From NCBI GenBank assembly GCA_021829645.1, contig JAKBPI010000004.1, positions 40,371 through 104,370 of the forward strand: a DNA stretch of 64,000 nt, written 5' to 3'. Positions within the stretch are counted from its first letter, which is position 1. Every line of letters begins with the position of its first letter. Source of the stretch: Actinomycetes bacterium (GTDB lineage: Bacteria > Actinomycetota > Acidimicrobiia > Acidimicrobiales > Bog-793). The notes below the pieces were generated by a model. That model was not told the DNA's origin. It saw only the letters and a program-made list of their open reading frames with translations, and did no database searches. The translations under genes were made by a program, and so were the position numbers. Positions 60,855 to 64,000 of this stretch are shown piece after piece.

Positions 60855-62456
60855 TTACGGATAATGATCCGGCAAGTCGTTTTCGTATAGAACCACATCA
60901 CCGGGAGCCAAAATTGCCTTGACAAAAGCAACCGCTTGTTTTCTGTCGGGAACGGTTTTGATAACCATATTTTTTCCCGATTCACTTTGATATTTTTTGG
61001 CTCCGGCCAGAATCGATTTTTTGTTGGTATTTTTTACGACGACTAAATGAGTAGCGCGTTTGGCAGCCTCATACCCAAGTTTTTCGTTGGCTATCTTGCG
61101 CTGAGGACCCAGTTCAACCATGCCGGGGGTTACGATTATTTTCTTGGTACTATCGCTTCCCAGTAATTCTAATCTGGACAATGCAAATGCCGCTCCGGCG
61201 GGATTGGAGTTGTAAGTGTCATCCAAAAGGATGGTTCCATCGGGAAGAGTTTCTATGTTGAGTCTGTTACTGGCTTGCGGAAGATCACGAAGTGCCAAGA
61301 TGATAGTTTCCAGTGGACATTTGAGCTCAAGCGCTATCGCCATAGCGACTGCCAAATTGATCGGGACTACACCTCCGCTGAGATTAGCGGCGTCTATGTC
61401 AGCCAGGTGTGCGCCTGCGGAGAAAAGTGACCACTGAGATTTCTGAGTCTCGTCAGATAGAGAGTCTCCTGTATCTGTTTTGATACATAAATCAGTTTTT
61501 TCGTCTTCAGCAGAAACTTTAATAATTTTTTTGCCGGTTTTTTCCAGTGCCGCAGCCAACTTAGCCAGATAAGAACTATCGGTGTTTAATACCACAACTT
61601 CGGCTTTTTCGGTAATCTCAGCTTTAGCTTGAGCAATATTTTCGATTTTGCGAAAGCGCTCTAAGTGAACCGGACCTACAGCCGTGATCGCTGCGATTTT
61701 AGGAACCACCCACGAACACATATTTCTGATTTCACCCGCACCAAAAGTTCCCATTTCTGCCACGAAAACTTCCGTAGAAAAAGTCATTCCTTCGTTGATG
61801 GTTCTCGCAAGACCAGCTTTATTGTTAAAACTCTTTGGACTTGCCAACACCTGATAATTTTTTTCCAAGATGTGCGCCAGATATGTCTTGGTGGAAGTCT
61901 TGCCATATGAGCCGGTAATGGCTACGTTGATGGGATTAATTTTTTGCAGTTTGGTTCGGGCAGCGTTGACGTATTTTGATGCCAACTGTTTTTCGATAGG
62001 CGTCAAGATAAAAAGTGTCAAATCTAATATAGCCGGCATTAAAAAAGCGCAGATTACTAACGCGACGTCAGTGGTCTCTAAAGAAGTACCTACAAATATC
62101 GCCGACGTCAAAGCAGATATTATTAGAAGTGTCGTCAAAGCTGTAGTCTTTAAACGTCTTGTCCACTTCAAGGGAGAGGTCTGTCCTCTCCAGGTGAGTC
62201 CCCATGGAGAAACAAAAAGAGCCGCAGCTGCTGGGAAAGTCCATATATACCCCAGAGATGACAAAAGCAAGGAAATTGCTGAAAGTAAAAATAAGACCGT
62301 ATTGAGCAAAGAAGAGGTACTCCACCTTAAGGCAAACTTTGTCACAAAGGTAGGTAAATAGTGCTCACGTTGCGCAACTCTCAAGTACTTTACCGCTTGC
62401 GATACCACTGCGCCGATTCCGGCGGCAAAAAGTATATAAGACAAAAATGTATGCAT
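60855..62456 (-). CDS. MurF-like Mur ligase with N-terminal membrane domain
   Basis: A 533-residue protein. Residues 1-155 hold about five hydrophobic segments (for example LLNTVLFLLSAISLLLSSLG and VALVICAFLMPAILDLTLFI). From about 172 on it is a Mur ligase: ATP loop INVAITGSYGKTSTKTYLA, SPKSFNNKAGLARTINE, the VAEMGTFGAGEI segment, AAITAVGPVHLERF, and the C-terminal DDTYNSNPAGAAFALSRL. These are MurF features. MurF normally adds D-Ala-D-Ala to UDP-MurNAc-tripeptide and is soluble, so a membrane anchor is unusual. ddl lies next, making the dipeptide it would use. It might also be a Mur-ligase paralogue with another role. Confidence 0.85.
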   Translation of the reverse strand: MHTFLSYILFAAGIGAVVSQAVKYLRVAQREHYLPTFVTKFALRWSTSSLLNTVLFLLSAISLLLSSLGYIWTFPAAAALFVSPWGLTWRGQTSPLKWTRRLKTTALTTLLIISALTSAIFVGTSLETTDVALVICAFLMPAILDLTLFILTPIEKQLASKYVNAARTKLQKINPINVAITGSYGKTSTKTYLAHILEKNYQVLASPKSFNNKAGLARTINEGMTFSTEVFVAEMGTFGAGEIRNMCSWVVPKIAAITAVGPVHLERFRKIENIAQAKAEITEKAEVVVLNTDSSYLAKLAAALEKTGKKIIKVSAEDEKTDLCIKTDTGDSLSDETQKSQWSLFSAGAHLADIDAANLSGGVVPINLAVAMAIALELKCPLETIILALRDLPQASNRLNIETLPDGTILLDDTYNSNPAGAAFALSRLELLGSDSTKKIIVTPGMVELGPQRKIANEKLGYEAAKRATHLVVVKNTNKKSILAGAKKYQSESGKNMVIKTVPDRKQAVAFVKAILAPGDVVLYENDLPDHYP

Positions 62457-62515
62457 TAAAAATTACCCGTTAGCGGCCTTATATCGCGACCGGAATATAA
62501 TTACCGATCAATCGA

Positions 62516-63268
62516 TCACACAGTGCTTCCTACTCTGACACAAGTATCGTACAGGGAAACGGGATCTTCTGTAGGCAAAAGATGGGAAATGCCTCGGCAA
62601 ATGGTGAGGTTGACACTTTTGAAATAAGTAGAGGCTTCATGTGCCACGGCGAGTGATACCGTCATATCGTTCTCTCCCCATAAAAGCTCCACCTGGCAAC
62701 CTATTTTAGTCATTGTTGGACGATAATCTTCGGAATTGACGCGGGAAAGTACTTGACGCATAGCCGGCGAAGCGGCAGCATAGTCACTTGATCCGAATTG
62801 TCTTCTAATTTTTTCCATCGTATTATCGCCGATCAGCTTGTAATGGTGCATTTTGCGCAAGATTTTATAACTGAGTTTAGGTTTTGGATTCGATAGCTTG
62901 ATGAGAGGCACTCCTGTCAACACTAAGGCTTTAACCTTATCCGGAACAATAGCGGCTATGTGGATGGCTACCCTACCTCCAAAGGAGTGACCAACCAAAA
63001 CAATTGGTTTTTCTATAGAGGAGATTACAGAAGCCACCAACTCTGCATACTCCGCACTCCCTACGTTATGATCGAAGGGAGGACTGTTACCAAAACCGGG
63101 AAGATCAAAAGCAATCCCAGATAAAGCCGGCCGATTTTCGTCTGCTATAGAAAACAGTTTGCCAAAGTCTCTTGAAGATCTAGCCCAACCGTGCAAAGCT
63201 ATAACTTGTGGGGTTTCACCATATACTTCACCGAACAGAGCCCCATCGGCAAATACCTGAACAGCCAA
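62516..63268 (-). CDS. Alpha/beta hydrolase
   Basis: A 250-residue alpha/beta hydrolase. The oxyanion start is VIALHGWARSSRDF, the nucleophile Ser is in LVGHSFGGRVAIHIA, the acid is probably the Asp in LLWGENDMTVS, and the His is in GISHLLPTEDP. The substrate is unknown; it resembles BioH/MenH-like esterases. The TTG start at 63268 follows AGGAGG. It is 59 bases before the murF-like gene on the same strand and may head the operon. Confidence 0.88.
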   Translation of the reverse strand: MAVQVFADGALFGEVYGETPQVIALHGWARSSRDFGKLFSIADENRPALSGIAFDLPGFGNSPPFDHNVGSAEYAELVASVISSIEKPIVLVGHSFGGRVAIHIAAIVPDKVKALVLTGVPLIKLSNPKPKLSYKILRKMHHYKLIGDNTMEKIRRQFGSSDYAAASPAMRQVLSRVNSEDYRPTMTKIGCQVELLWGENDMTVSLAVAHEASTYFKSVNLTICRGISHLLPTEDPVSLYDTCVRVGSTV

Positions 63269-63460
63269 CCTTAACCTCCTTTTGCTAGCCTATTTTATCC
63301 TGAATCCATCGTCCTAACCCGAAGGTTTTGAGGCGTGGTACAGAAAAAATAACTCCTCACATAAGAAAATGGAACTGTGAAATACACAAATACCTACATG
63401 AAGGGAGCTAACTTTTACTAACCCAGTTTCTCATAATCTATCAGGTCTACAATTACCTTA

Positions 63461-63709
63461 GTGGAGTTAGCTTTGATGGGGTCCTTCGGTGGATCTAAGC
63501 TTACTTGGAACCATCCTCTACCTGATAGCAACAAGCGTGCGGCTTGGGTGTCGCTTATTGTGTTTTTAGAAATGAACGGACTCTGTTGGGGTCCTGATCC
63601 TCCAGATGTATCAGATTCGGAGGCAATAATGATTTCAATTGCCGCCCATGAGCTAACGGAAGCCGAGGTTGCAGGTCGGCTTCAAAGCAAACTTGCAAAT
63701 CGCAATTAA
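63461..63709 (+). pseudogene. C-terminal fragment of a Fic/Doc-family toxin
   Basis: From 63512 the frame reads HPLPDSNKRAAWVSLIVFLE, the Doc-type Fic motif (HxFxDxNKRxA, here Leu for Phe), followed by MNGLCWGPDPPDVSD and an ordinary C-terminal helix. The N-terminal half of the Fic fold is missing, and the 17 residues before the motif do not match. No antitoxin gene is nearby. It is a remnant, lying right beside the tRNA-Arg half-site. Confidence 0.65.
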
Positions 63710-63764
63710 TAGACTTGGCATTCTATAATGGGTTGTTGCCTAAAAATCATTTCTCTTAAATATG

Positions 63765-63806
63765 CGCCCCCGGCAGGATTCGAACCTGCGGCACACGGTT
63801 TAGGAA
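63765..63806 (-). other. 3' half of tRNA-Arg (CCT), an attachment-site remnant
   Basis: On the minus strand the sequence has loop TTCCTAA (anticodon CCT), the anticodon-stem 3' strand ACCGT, a normal variable loop, T arm GCAGG-TTCGAAT-CCTGC and acceptor strand CGGGGGC plus G. Sequence 5' of the loop (TCTGA) cannot pair with ACCGT, and no D arm or 5' acceptor strand follows, so only the 3' half exists. This is the footprint left at the far end of an element integrated into a tRNA-Arg gene. By orientation the element and the intact gene should lie at higher coordinates, beyond the window. Confidence 0.75.
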
Positions 63807-64000
63807 TCAGATTGAGTTCGTTCGTCTAGTATCATCTGGTATCATTTAGCCTGTTCAGTGGGGGTGTCAGTCGTCTAGATGGCTGCTGAAGTAAGGGCCA
63901 ATTCATTCGGGATATTTCATGGAAATTTAGTGCATGCAAGATTGCATTTGAAATTGGTTAATTTATAGCGACATTTATTGGCGATATTTGTTGATATTTC
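63807..64000. other. Presumed start of an integrated element
   Basis: 194 bases beyond the tRNA half-site. I see short repeated motifs (GTCTAG twice; GTATCAT twice) but no gene. They could be integrase arm sites. Confidence 0.35.

Overview
The window looks like chromosome from a low-to-mid GC member of the Actinomycetota. A WhiB-family regulator, an ANTAR-type PdtaR regulator, a WhiG/FliA-like sigma factor, an Lsr2-like protein and actinobacterial gene order all point that way. polA, rpsA, coaE and pdtaR lie close together, and uvrC, rapZ, yvcK, gap, pgk, tpiA and secG form a second block, both as in Mycobacterium. The AT-leaning composition and the mix of genes suggest a deep branch such as Acidimicrobiia. 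That placement is inference; no rRNA gene is present to test it.

Layout. 1-16.8 kb is mostly housekeeping: a cut-off sigma factor, coaE and rpsA, a membrane protein fused to a SCO-like domain, polA, a DtxR-type regulator, pdtaR, menC, tRNA-Leu(CAA), an Lsr2-like protein, a UbiB kinase and fabD with an unusual C-terminal domain. 17.0-21.8 kb, next to tRNA-Val(GAC), is an insertion-sequence graveyard with at least four broken transposase copies around one intact glycosyltransferase. 21.8-31.5 kb holds a membrane GT-C-like protein with a second glycosyltransferase, trpD, whiB and a rubrerythrin / Fe-S protein / DUF3501 cluster.

31.7-32.9 kb is a small GC-rich islet between an 11-bp direct repeat and the 3' end of tRNA-Leu(GAG). 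It carries one PD-(D/E)XK nuclease-like gene broken by an in-frame TGA. 33.7-37.6 kb encodes a very large secreted plant-wall protein: CBM2, expansin, CBM2, CBM2 and GH30 xylanase-like modules joined by Thr/Pro/Ala repeats. A solitary DNA methyltransferase and a lipoprotein-like hypothetical follow.

39.6-63.3 kb is almost all on the minus strand. It holds a solute-binding protein, secG, the glycolytic trio gap-pgk-tpiA, yvcK-rapZ, uvrC, uvrA, two crcB fluoride channels under a recognisable fluoride riboswitch, cinA, pgsA, rimO, a PH-domain membrane protein, ddl, a membrane-anchored MurF-like ligase and an alpha/beta hydrolase. Only nadA is on the plus strand there. The usual whiA is missing between yvcK and gap. 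The right edge has a Fic/Doc toxin fragment and a 3' half of tRNA-Arg(CCT), which looks like the end of an element continuing beyond the window.

The strongest leads for something new are the tRNA-Leu islet, the expansin-GH30 protein, the FabD fusion and the right-edge attachment site.
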